Assembly (NCBI GenBank): GCA_002454125.1
Contig: DKII01000032.1
Span: 1,221 to 14,968 of the forward strand
Origin: Novosphingobium sp. UBA6722
GTDB taxonomy: Bacteria > Pseudomonadota > Alphaproteobacteria > Sphingomonadales > Sphingomonadaceae
DNA length: 13,748 nucleotides
Direction: 5' to 3'
Shown here in pieces: positions 6,009 to 12,225 of this stretch (position 1 is its first letter; each line of letters opens with the position of its first letter). A program made the translations under genes and the position numbers. The notes under the pieces are model-generated. The model worked only from the letters and a program-made list of their open reading frames with translations, made no database searches and was not told the origin of the DNA.

Positions 6009-7241
6009 ATGCTGATCGTCAACAGCCTGATCGGGATCGTATTGATCCTGGCGATTGCCTGGCTCCTGTCGGGTGACCGCAAGGCAATCAGGCTGCGCGT
6101 CGTTGGCGCGGCGTTTGCACTCCAGGCCGGGCTGGCCGCACTGGTGCTCTATGTCCCCCTCGGCAAGCATATGCTCAAGGGCGCTTCGGACGGGGTCAGC
6201 GCGCTGCTGGGCTATGCCCACGCCGGGGTTGAGTTCCTGTTCGGACCGCTGGCCAAGCCGGAGATTGGCGGCACCAGTTTTGCCATTGCCGCGCTGCCGG
6301 TAATCATCTTCTTCGCGGCGTTGATCTCGATTCTTTACTACCTCGGCATCATGCAGCTGGTGATCAAGTGGATCGGCGGCGGGCTGGAGAAGATCACCGG
6401 GGTCAGCAAGGTCGAAAGCCTGGGCGCCGCCAGCAACATCTTTGTCGGCCAGTCGGAAAGCCCGCTGGTGATCCGGCCCTATCTTGCCGCGCTGACCCCC
6501 AGCCAGCTGTTCTGCCTGATGACGGTCGGCATGGCCGGGGTCGCGGGTACGATCCTCGCCGCCTATGCCAGCATGGGCATCCGGATCGATTACCTGGTCG
6601 CCGCGGCCTTCATGTCGGCGCCGGGCGGGATCCTGATGGCCAAGATCATCATGCCGGACCCCAAGGGCGAGAAGATCGTCGAGCCGGATGAGGTCAAGGT
6701 GGCTGGCCTTGAGGACGAAGCCCCGGCCAACATCATCATGGCGGCATCGCAGGGCGCACAGACCGGGGTGAAGCTGGCCGTGGCGGTCGGCGCAATGGTG
6801 CTGGCCTTCGTTGCACTGGTTGCGCTGGCGAACGGCATCCTGGGCGGGATCGGCGGCTGGTTCGGCCGGCCCGATCTCTCGTTCCAGATGATCCTGGGCT
6901 ATGTATTCGCGCCGGTCTTCTGGCTGCTGGCGGGTCCCGACTGGACCGAAGCACTGCGCGCCGGCGGGTTTTTCGGCACCAAAGTGGTGCTCAACGAATT
7001 CGTCGCCTTCATCGACCTGGGACAGGTCCAGGGACTGTCGGAACGGACCGTCGCAGTGGTGACCTTTGCCCTGTGCGGCTTTGCCAACTTCAGCTCGATC
7101 GCGATCCAGATGGCGGTTACCGGCAGCCTTGCGCCCGAACAGCGCCCGGTGATCGCGCGGCTGGGGCTGAAGGCGCTGATCGCCGGCAGCCTCTCCAACC
7201 TGATGAGCGCGGCGCTCGCCGGGCTGTTCCTCAGCCTCTAG
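6009..7241 (+). CDS. Concentrative nucleoside transporter (CNT/NupC family)
   Basis: A 410-residue inner-membrane symporter that takes up nucleosides with a cation. Motifs by family analogy: GQSESPLVIRPYL (about residues 149-161, nucleobase-binding GQ[ST]E), VVLNEFVAF (~328-336, ribose-contacting Glu) and CGFANFSSIAIQ (~356-367, ribose-contacting Asn/Ser). Hydrophobic helices fill most of the length; a short soluble loop with PDPKGEKIVEPDEVK sits mid-protein. Length matches bacterial CNT proteins. GGGGGAG at 5992-5998 supplies the RBS 10 nt before the ATG. The gene is divergent from yhhQ across 117 nt in which I find no convincing promoter. Ion (Na+ or H+) and nucleoside preference cannot be read from sequence. 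Confidence 0.95.
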   Translation: MLIVNSLIGIVLILAIAWLLSGDRKAIRLRVVGAAFALQAGLAALVLYVPLGKHMLKGASDGVSALLGYAHAGVEFLFGPLAKPEIGGTSFAIAALPVIIFFAALISILYYLGIMQLVIKWIGGGLEKITGVSKVESLGAASNIFVGQSESPLVIRPYLAALTPSQLFCLMTVGMAGVAGTILAAYASMGIRIDYLVAAAFMSAPGGILMAKIIMPDPKGEKIVEPDEVKVAGLEDEAPANIIMAASQGAQTGVKLAVAVGAMVLAFVALVALANGILGGIGGWFGRPDLSFQMILGYVFAPVFWLLAGPDWTEALRAGGFFGTKVVLNEFVAFIDLGQVQGLSERTVAVVTFALCGFANFSSIAIQMAVTGSLAPEQRPVIARLGLKALIAGSLSNLMSAALAGLFLSL

Positions 7242-7249
7242 CGCGCTTA

Positions 7250-7268
7250 TCGCTCCGGTTTGGAGCGA
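7250..7268 (+). other. Hairpin after the nucleoside transporter gene
   Basis: TCGCTCC (7250-7256) pairs with GGAGCGA (7262-7268) around GGTTT, starting 8 nt after the transporter stop. A smaller AAACC-ACG-GGTTT stem follows at 7268-7280. No U-tract follows, so it is a weak attenuator or 3'-end structure at best; transcription may continue into the nuclease gene. Confidence 0.4.
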
Positions 7269-7286
7269 AACCACGGGTTTCCCCGA

Positions 7287-7703
7287 ATGGTCCGGCCCCG
7301 GCGGCGCGGGCAGGCAAGGGCCATGCCCGTGCTTGCCCTGTCCGCCGCCGCCCTGTTCACGCTCTGCTCCAGTGCCCCGCGCGAAACCTGCGTGGTCGAT
7401 GGCGATACCTTCTGGCTGGCGGGTGAGAAGGTGCGCATCGCCGATATCAATGCGCCAGAGACGGCCCAGGCCGAATGCACCAGCGAACGCCAGCGCGGCG
7501 AGGCGGCGAAGCTGCGGCTGCTTGCCCTGCTCAACCAGGGTCCGGTCGAACTGCTGGACGATCCCCGCAGTCGCGATCGCTACGGCCGGCGCCTCGCGGT
7601 TGTCACGCGCGGCGGTGCCAGCCTGGGCAGCCAGCTCGTGAAGGAGGGGCTGGCCGAGCCGTGGCGCGGGCGGCGATCAAGCTGGTGCCCGACCATCGAC
7701 TGA
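7287..7703 (+). CDS. Exported thermonuclease family (SNase-like) protein
   Basis: A 138-residue protein: basic N-terminus (RPRRRGQAR), hydrophobic signal core (VLALSAAALFTLC), then a compact staphylococcal-nuclease domain with VVDGDTFWL (Ca2+-binding Asp), KVRIADINAPET (catalytic Arg and Glu) and DRYGRRLAVV (second catalytic Arg). The usual OB-fold core is present but short compared with S. aureus nuclease (149 mature residues). It ends in SWCPTID, with further cysteines in ETCVV and AECTS that could form disulfides after export. ATG 7287 is chosen because it retains the positively charged signal region; ATG 7323 has a better RBS context (AGGCAAGGG) but removes it. Activity on DNA or RNA is expected but not shown. 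Confidence 0.83.
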   Translation: MVRPRRRGQARAMPVLALSAAALFTLCSSAPRETCVVDGDTFWLAGEKVRIADINAPETAQAECTSERQRGEAAKLRLLALLNQGPVELLDDPRSRDRYGRRLAVVTRGGASLGSQLVKEGLAEPWRGRRSSWCPTID

Positions 7704-7728
7704 TCCCACAAACCATAGGCACAAACAA

Positions 7729-7753
7729 AAAGCCCCGGCGGTGCCGGGGCTTT
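7729..7753 (-). terminator. Rho-independent terminator, stronger leftward
   Basis: An 11-bp stem AAAGCCCCGGC/GCCGGGGCTTT with a 3-nt loop. Read leftward it is followed by TTTTTGTTTG, a proper U-tract, so it ends the PEP-CTERM transcript whose stop is at 7784. Read rightward it has only TTTCT after the stem and may also weakly end the nuclease transcript 25 nt upstream. Confidence 0.9.
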
Positions 7754-7783
7754 CTGCGGTTCAGTGTGCTTGATCAGTTAAGA

Positions 7784-8305
7784 TCAGGCGTAGCTAACCT
7801 TGACGATCTGGCGGCGGCGACGCAGCGCAGCACCAGCGATCCCGACGCCCAGGATCATCATGAGCCAGGTCGAAGGCTCAGGCACAGCGGCAAACGAGAG
7901 CACGCCGGAGTAGCCGCCCTGGCCCCACGACTGGCCGCTGACGGCCAGGGTGTTGATGCCGTTCGCTACGATCGGCAGGTTGTTCAGGAAGCGGAACTCG
8001 GTCACACCGGTCGCGCCGATGACGAAGTTAATGCCGTTCAGCTTGACCGACGAGAAGTTGATGTCAGTCGACTGGCTGGTGCGGGTCGAAGTGATCGAGG
8101 CGCTGACCAGCTTCATGCCGACAGGCGTCACGAAGTTGGCGACATCGCTGAAGGTGCAGGGCAGGGTCGAAGTCAGGCAAGGCACCGGGCTGCTGGCAAA
8201 AGTACCCGAAGTCGGACCAGTCATGGTGATGACCAGCGCCGCATTGGCGTTAGCGCTGAACGAAAGGGCCATCGCCCCAGTGGCGGCAAGCAAGTACTTT
8301 TTCAT
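7784..8305 (-). CDS. PEP-CTERM sorting domain protein, paralogue A
   Basis: A 173-residue exported protein. The Sec signal peptide MKKYLLAATGAMALSFSANANA is predicted to be cut before ALV. The body is a beta-rich domain with Cys at C-x6-C just before TFSDVANF, similar to FxDxF-type PEP-CTERM proteins (tentative). The C-terminus has the sorting signal: VPEPSTW, a hydrophobic helix (LMMILGVGIAGAAL), and RRRR, then an 8-residue tail ending VSYA. In PEP-CTERM systems an exosortase (EpsH-type) recognises the PEP box in the membrane, usually in bacteria making extracellular polysaccharide. No exosortase is in this window. RBS AGGAGA lies 6 nt before the ATG. It is clearly paralogous to the next gene and is monocistronic with its own terminator. 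Confidence 0.92.
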   Translation of the reverse strand: MKKYLLAATGAMALSFSANANAALVITMTGPTSGTFASSPVPCLTSTLPCTFSDVANFVTPVGMKLVSASITSTRTSQSTDINFSSVKLNGINFVIGATGVTEFRFLNNLPIVANGINTLAVSGQSWGQGGYSGVLSFAAVPEPSTWLMMILGVGIAGAALRRRRQIVKVSYA

Positions 8306-8350
8306 CGGGCTTCTCCTGAACCGAAACGCACATCGAATCTCGAAGTCCGT

Positions 8351-8379
8351 TAGTTAACCCGATTCGGAATGGTTGCCAA
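8351..8379 (-). promoter_or_regulatory. Candidate promoter of PEP-CTERM paralogue A
   Basis: On the minus strand TTGGCA (8379-8374), 17 nt, TAACTA (8356-8351); the leader to the ATG would be about 40 nt. The -35 is good and the -10 weak. Its distance from the start codon is close to that of the better candidate before paralogue B. A GG-N10-GC pattern (GG 8459-8458, TTGC 8449-8446), the minimal sigma-54 signature, lies farther upstream and is an alternative. Confidence 0.35.
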
Positions 8380-8473
8380 CCTGTTAATCATGCCCAAACG
8401 CCCGAATCCCAAAGCCATCCTGAAATGGGACAGTTTCCGTTCAAAGCAATTAAACTACCTATCTTTGGGAACA

Positions 8474-8503
8474 AAAAGCCCCGACCAAATAATCGGGGCT
8501 TTT
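8474..8503 (-). terminator. Rho-independent terminator of PEP-CTERM paralogue B
   Basis: An 11-bp stem AAAAGCCCCGA/TCGGGGCTTTT with an 8-nt loop (CCAAATAA), followed leftward by TTTTTGTT. It begins 22 nt after the paralogue B stop and separates the two transcripts. It shares the AAAAAGCCCCG arm with the terminator at 7729-7753. Confidence 0.92.
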
Positions 8504-8525
8504 CGCTGTCGTAATTCTACAAGTT

Positions 8526-9059
8526 CTAGCGATAGGACACTTGCAACCGCTGGCGGCGGCGCAGCGCAAAGCCGACCAATCCGACACCCATGATCATCAT
8601 GAGCCAGGTCGAAGGCTCCGGCACGCCAGCCGCGCCACTGAACGAGAGTGTGCCGCTGTATGAAGCATCGCCGCCAGAATTGCCGGTAACTACCAAAGTA
8701 TTCAGCTTCCCCGGCCCGAGCAGCAAGTCCGAGAGATAGCGAAACTCAACGGCTCCGGTCGATCCGATCGCAAATTCCACCCCGTTGATCATCACCGAAG
8801 TGAAATCGATGTTGGTGGTCAGGTTGGTTCCGCCCAGGATCGATGAGATCGTCGCGCTGAGTGTCGTATAGTCATTCGGCGTGACGAAAGTCGTGGAATC
8901 GGAGAAACTGCACGGTGCCGGAGCAGGCGTGCAGGTCACCGAAGTGTTCCGGAAAGTGCCGGCGGCATCGCCACCTACGAGGACGACAAGCGCCGCGCTG
9001 GCATTCGAACTGCAGGCAAGGGCCAAGGCCCCCCCGGCCATGAGGGCAAATTTTCGCAT
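8526..9059 (-). CDS. PEP-CTERM sorting domain protein, paralogue B
   Basis: A 177-residue exported protein with the layout of paralogue A: signal peptide MRKFALMAGGALALACSSNASA cut before ALV, C-x6-C then SFSDSTTFVTP, a body containing VEFRYLSDL and SYSGTLSF, and the terminal VPEPSTW, hydrophobic helix and RRR sorting signal followed by a short tail ending VSYR. The two proteins align over the whole length: EFRFL/EFRYL, INTLAVSG/LNTLVVTG, YSGVLSF/YSGTLSF. A cysteine inside the signal core (LALAC) could look like a lipobox, but the small-residue pattern favours signal peptidase I at ASA. RBS AGGAGA lies 8 nt before the ATG. Function of the mature domain is unknown; probably surface or matrix associated. 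Confidence 0.92.
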   Translation of the reverse strand: MRKFALMAGGALALACSSNASAALVVLVGGDAAGTFRNTSVTCTPAPAPCSFSDSTTFVTPNDYTTLSATISSILGGTNLTTNIDFTSVMINGVEFAIGSTGAVEFRYLSDLLLGPGKLNTLVVTGNSGGDASYSGTLSFSGAAGVPEPSTWLMMIMGVGLVGFALRRRQRLQVSYR

Positions 9060-9111
9060 TGTATGTGTCTCCTGATTTCAGACGGGGTGGGGGCTCTGAT
9101 CAGGACGAGGA

Positions 9112-9140
9112 TTTCTATGCCTCGAAACTTGCGGTAACAA
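9112..9140 (-). promoter_or_regulatory. Candidate sigma-70 promoter of PEP-CTERM paralogue B
   Basis: On the minus strand TTGTTA (9140-9135), 17 nt, TAGAAA (9117-9112). Both boxes match 4 of 6 consensus positions with ideal spacing. The predicted leader is about 45 nt and contains the AGGAGA ribosome-binding site. Confidence 0.5.
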
Positions 9141-9226
9141 CGCGCAAGCGGCAGTCCGTGCCGGGCCTGATACGGGCTGAAAAATCGAAAAAGTTCCCGA
9201 AAACTGCAAAAAAATTGGAGACGGAG

Positions 9227-9529
9227 ATGCTGATCATTGAGGGCTGGCTGAAGCTGGCGACGGGCGAGTTTGACAAGGTGGCCGATGCCGCGCGCGCCAT
9301 GGTCGCCGAAACGGTGAAGGAAGCAGGCTGTCTGACCTATGCCTTTTCCCGCGATATCAACGACCCCGACCTGATCCGCATTGCCGAGCGCTGGGAAACG
9401 GCCGAGGCGCTCGCCGCCCACGGCCAGAGCGCCCACATGGCCGCCTTCAACAAGGCGATGGGCGGGGTGAAGCGCGAGGGCGCAGAGCTGTGGCTTTACT
9501 CGGGCGAGGCCGTCCGCCGGATCATGTGA
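9227..9529 (+). CDS. Antibiotic biosynthesis monooxygenase (ABM) domain protein
   Basis: A 100-residue single-domain protein of the dimeric alpha/beta-barrel ABM/quinol monooxygenase (YgiN-like) family. Family features: an N-terminal strand (MLIIEGWLKL), a helix (VADAARAMVAETVKEAG), the strand CLTYAFSRD, a second strand ending in RIAERWET, and the following helix with AHGQSAHMAAFNK (the H-x3-H-[ML] region lining the active site). Such proteins oxidise aromatic or quinol substrates without cofactors, but many are uncharacterised and substrate cannot be inferred. The start is set by GGAG 6 nt before ATG 9227; upstream frame extension has no homology. It is divergent from PEP-CTERM paralogue B and convergent with the molybdoenzyme gene. 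Confidence 0.92.
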   Translation: MLIIEGWLKLATGEFDKVADAARAMVAETVKEAGCLTYAFSRDINDPDLIRIAERWETAEALAAHGQSAHMAAFNKAMGGVKREGAELWLYSGEAVRRIM

Positions 9530-9535
9530 CTGTGC

Positions 9536-9558
9536 GGCCGGGGTCCTAGATCCCGGCC
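9536..9558. other. GC hairpin between convergent ABM and molybdoenzyme genes
   Basis: GGCCGGG (9536-9542) pairs with CCCGGCC (9552-9558), extendable by one G-T pair, around a 9-nt loop carrying the minus-strand TAG stop of the molybdoenzyme gene. No U-tract follows in either direction. It begins 6 nt after the ABM stop, so it may serve both transcripts. Confidence 0.45.
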
Positions 9559-10301
9559 CACCACTGGTAGCCGCGATTGTCTTCCCAGAAGCCGCCGCGG
9601 CCACCGTATAGCCCGGCCAGGCTTTCGCGCAGCTCGATGCGCATGATGTACTTGGCCTGCTTGTAACCCAGTTGCCGCTCTACCCGCAGCCGGATCGGGG
9701 CGCCGTGCGGCTCGGTCAAGGGCGCATCGTTCATCCGCCAGGCCAGGATCGTCTGGGGGTGGAAGGCCTCGACCAGGTCGATCGATTCGTAGAACGGCTT
9801 GCCCTCCAGCTTGTCGGCGCAGTGGAACACCACATAGCGCGCGCCGGGCATCAGCCCCGCTTGGGACAGAATCGCACCAAGCTGCGGCCCCTGCCACTTG
9901 CCGATCGCGCTCCACCCCTCGACGCAGTCATGCCGGGTGATCTGGATGCGCTGCTGCATGGCCTGCAGCGCGGTGAGCGGCAGAGCCAGCGGGTGGTGAA
10001 CCAGGCCATCGACCCGCAGCGCCCATTGCGCGAAACCGCCTGACAGCAGCGCACGATAGGCCGGATCGGGTACGCGCAGGCTGCCATTGGCCTTGAACAC
10101 CGGCGACATATCGGCCTCGGTAAACTCGCGGGCCAGGCTGTCGCCGATGATCGCGCGTTGGGTCAGTTCGTGCAGGCGGCCGACATCGGCCAGCCCATCC
10201 TTGAATGGCGCGCTGTCATTGAGCGCATCGCAGCCCGAAAGCAGCAGGCCGCCGGCCCCTGCCGCGCCAACCTGAAGCGCCTTGCGCCGGGTCAGGATCA
10301 T
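9546..10301 (-). CDS. Tat-exported molybdopterin-dependent oxidoreductase with lipobox
   Basis: A 251-residue protein of the sulfite-oxidase/MsrP (YedY) superfamily. The N-terminus is a Tat signal (TRRKALQ, residues 4-10) whose hydrophobic region ends in LSGC, a lipobox with Cys24. The molybdenum-ligating cysteine is Cys126 within RHDCVEGWSAIGKWQG, the characteristic motif of this family. Near the end come GAPIRLRVERQLGYKQAKYI and GGFWEDNRGYQWWAG, which pack around the pterin. Such enzymes act in the periplasm; MsrP repairs methionine sulfoxide, others reduce different oxides, so the substrate is open. The gene overlaps the cytochrome b gene by ATGA, and that protein is the probable electron partner. 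The stop lies in the loop of the hairpin at 9536-9558. Confidence 0.92.
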   Translation of the reverse strand: MILTRRKALQVGAAGAGGLLLSGCDALNDSAPFKDGLADVGRLHELTQRAIIGDSLAREFTEADMSPVFKANGSLRVPDPAYRALLSGGFAQWALRVDGLVHHPLALPLTALQAMQQRIQITRHDCVEGWSAIGKWQGPQLGAILSQAGLMPGARYVVFHCADKLEGKPFYESIDLVEAFHPQTILAWRMNDAPLTEPHGAPIRLRVERQLGYKQAKYIMRIELRESLAGLYGGRGGFWEDNRGYQWWAGI

Positions 10302-11065
10302 GCCGGATCCTCCTTGTCCTGCGGCAAGCGGTACCAGCCGGTCAGCATCGAGCGCACCTCGTTGATTGGTCCCGCCAGCACCACCATGATGATATGGACC
10401 AGGAAGAACAGCACCAGGCCACCTGCCGCCAGGAAGTGGATCGAGCGCGCCGATTGCCGCCCGCCGAACAGGTCGACCAGCCACGGCCAGGCCGCATCCA
10501 GCGCCGGCGACATGGCCAGACCGGTCAGGATGATCGTCGGCAGCAGCACGAACAGCACCCCGCCATAGGCCAGCTTCTGCAGCACATTGTAGTTGATGGC
10601 GGCCGGTCCGGTCGGGAACCGCAGCCGGGCATGCTCGGCAATGTCATGCAGGATATGCCGCGGGCTCCATTCGGTGCGGGTGATATGCAGCCGCCGCCGG
10701 ATATGCCCGCGCACCAGTCCCCAGATCAGGTAGCCCGTGAAGGCCAGCACCAGCAGCCAGGCAAAGGCAAAGTGCCACAGCCGCGCATCGGCCAGGCTGT
10801 AGTTGGATGGGATCGTCATCCAGCCGGGAAAGGCGGTATCTTCCAGCGCAGCCAGGACCAGCCAGGCCGTGTCATGCTCTGAGCCATAATGCCCCCAATA
10901 GAGCCGGGGATGGGCATTGAGGATCATCAGCCCGCTCATCAGCATGACCAGGATGCACAGCACATTGGTCCAGTGCCACAGCCGCGTGGCCAGCGCATGG
11001 CGGCGGACGAAATCGCCGCCCCGGGGCTGCGTCAGGTCATCGGCGGGCGGAAAATGTTGGTCCAT
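10298..11065 (-). CDS. Cytochrome b561-type di-heme membrane subunit
   Basis: A 255-residue integral membrane protein of the cytochrome b/formate-dehydrogenase-gamma/HydC-like type. Four transmembrane histidines are in the expected places for two b-hemes: His31 (RLWHWTN), His98 (RLWHFAFAW), and His210 and His224 (IHFLAAGG to LVHIIMVV) 14 residues apart in the last helix region. It would take electrons from quinol and pass them to the periplasmic molybdoenzyme, analogous to MsrQ-MsrP but of a different heme-protein family. ATG 11065 is chosen because AAGGGA lies 4 nt upstream and the protein begins with a soluble tail followed by TM1. It overlaps the next gene by 4 nt, so the two are made together. 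Confidence 0.92.
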   Translation of the reverse strand: MDQHFPPADDLTQPRGGDFVRRHALATRLWHWTNVLCILVMLMSGLMILNAHPRLYWGHYGSEHDTAWLVLAALEDTAFPGWMTIPSNYSLADARLWHFAFAWLLVLAFTGYLIWGLVRGHIRRRLHITRTEWSPRHILHDIAEHARLRFPTGPAAINYNVLQKLAYGGVLFVLLPTIILTGLAMSPALDAAWPWLVDLFGGRQSARSIHFLAAGGLVLFFLVHIIMVVLAGPINEVRSMLTGWYRLPQDKEDPA

Positions 11066-11166
11066 CAGATCCCTTTTCGGCGGGCACAGGCAAAAGGTTA
11101 CAAGCCTCATGCAAAAAAGCCAGCCGCAGCTTGCCACCCCCGCCGCCCTCCCTTACCCGGCAGGCA

Positions 11167-11173
11167 AGGGGAG
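11167..11173 (+). promoter_or_regulatory. Ribosome-binding site supporting the GTG start at 11181
   Basis: AGGGGAG at 11167-11173 lies 7 nt before GTG 11181. The upstream in-frame ATG at 11109 has only AAAAGG 11 nt away and would add 24 residues of Pro/Gln-rich, non-hydrophobic sequence. GTG is therefore the better start. Confidence 0.6.
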
Positions 11174-11180
11174 AAAATTC

Positions 11181-12086
11181 GTGCCGCCGGGCCAGCAACG
11201 CCATCATCCTGTTCTGCCCTTCCTGCTGGCCGCCAGCGGGATCGCGCTGTTCAGCGTGATGGATGCGGTGATGAAAAGTGCCAGCCTGCAGGTCGGCGCC
11301 TATAACGCGATGCTGTTTCGCTCGGGCTTCGGGGTGCTGCTGATGCTGCCGCTGTGGCGCGCGACGGGCGGGCGCTGGCCGGAAGGTCCGGCGCTGCGCC
11401 TGCACGCGCTGCGCGGTGCAATCAGCGCGGGCCTTGCTACCAGCTTCTTCTGGGGCCTGATCCGCCTGCCGCTGGCCGAGGCGATCGCCCTGTCCTTCAT
11501 CGCCCCGCTGATCGCGCTGTACCTTGCCGCCGTCATGCTGGGCGAGAAGATCGGACGGGGCGCCGTGATCGCTTCGCTGCTGGGTTTTGCCGGGGTGCTG
11601 GTGATCGGGGCTGGCCGGCTCGGACGCGAGGCGCTGAGCGAGGATGCCTTGTGGGGCATCGCTTCGGTGCTGCTCTCGGCCGTCCTTTATGCCTTCAACC
11701 TGATTTTCCAGCGCAAGCAGGCGCAGCTCGCCAGCCCGCAGGAAGTGGCGCTGTTCCAGATGGGCTTTGCCGGCCTGTTCCTGGCGCTGGCCGCCCCCAG
11801 GCTGGCGGTAACGCCAAGCCTGCCGGTCCTGGGCGAGATCGCCACCGGGGCAGTGCTGGCCGCAATTTCACTGATGCTGCTGAGCTGGGCCTATGCCCGG
11901 GCCGAAGCCCAGGTCCTGCTGCCGATCGAGTATACCGCCTTCATCTGGGCCGCGCTGCTGGGCTGGCTGGTCTTTGCCGAGCCGGTGACGGTCGAAACGC
12001 TGGCCGGGGTGGCGCTGATCGTGATCGGCTGCTGGATCGCCGCGCGCAAGGCTGCGCCCGCCCATACCGAGCAGACCACGCTTTAG
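11181..12086 (+). CDS. EamA/DMT family drug-metabolite transporter
   Basis: A 301-residue membrane protein with ten hydrophobic segments arranged as two EamA repeats. The first runs about residues 10-135 (ALFSVMDAVMK in TM1, then LPLAEAIALSFIAPLIALYLAAVMLGEK), the second about 148-285 (ending in LLPIEYTAFIWAALLGWLVFAEP and GVALIVIGCWIAARK). The P-L-A-E-A and F-x-E-P landmarks are typical of RhaT/EamA exporters of small metabolites. Substrate cannot be named. It is divergent from the cytochrome b gene, 115 nt apart, and 139 nt before aconitase in the same direction. I find no clear terminator after it. Confidence 0.93.
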   Translation: MPPGQQRHHPVLPFLLAASGIALFSVMDAVMKSASLQVGAYNAMLFRSGFGVLLMLPLWRATGGRWPEGPALRLHALRGAISAGLATSFFWGLIRLPLAEAIALSFIAPLIALYLAAVMLGEKIGRGAVIASLLGFAGVLVIGAGRLGREALSEDALWGIASVLLSAVLYAFNLIFQRKQAQLASPQEVALFQMGFAGLFLALAAPRLAVTPSLPVLGEIATGAVLAAISLMLLSWAYARAEAQVLLPIEYTAFIWAALLGWLVFAEPVTVETLAGVALIVIGCWIAARKAAPAHTEQTTL

Positions 12087-12225
12087 TTCGCTCCGGGCTG
12101 GATTCCCGGTCCAGCTACTTGACGTATCGACCAATCCCGCGCATCGGCGGCGCCGATATGGCTCGGCTGCACCCGCGAAAGGGGCGTGCGCGCAGGCGGG
12201 CACCACCAACAGGAGTATTTGCGGG
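12087..12225 (+). promoter_or_regulatory. Region upstream of aconitase: RBS and weak promoter candidate
   Basis: Contents: alternative small stems CCGGG/CCCGG and GCTGG/CCAGC (12093-12115) after the DMT stop; a strong -35 TTGACG (12119-12124) with only a poor -10 (CATCGG, 17 nt on); a hairpin ATCGGC-GGC-GCCGAT (12143-12157); and AGGAG (12211-12215) 10 nt before the aconitase ATG. No U-tract terminator is visible, so read-through from the DMT gene is possible. Confidence 0.35.

Noticed and set aside
8369..8593. Small rightward frame of 74 codons between the PEP-CTERM genes
   Set aside because: It crosses the terminator at 8474-8503 and enters paralogue B antisense; no RBS or recognisable product.
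8993..9059. Lipoprotein interpretation of PEP-CTERM paralogue B (LALAC in the signal)
   Set aside because: The residue before the cysteine fits, but the -2 and -3 positions do not, and ASA-ALV is a clear signal peptidase I site matching the paralogue.
9141..9170. Sigma-54 site upstream of PEP-CTERM paralogue B
   Set aside because: GG-N10-GC occurs (GGACT to TTGCG), but neither box matches beyond the dinucleotides and such spacing is frequent in GC-rich DNA; a better sigma-70 candidate overlaps the region.
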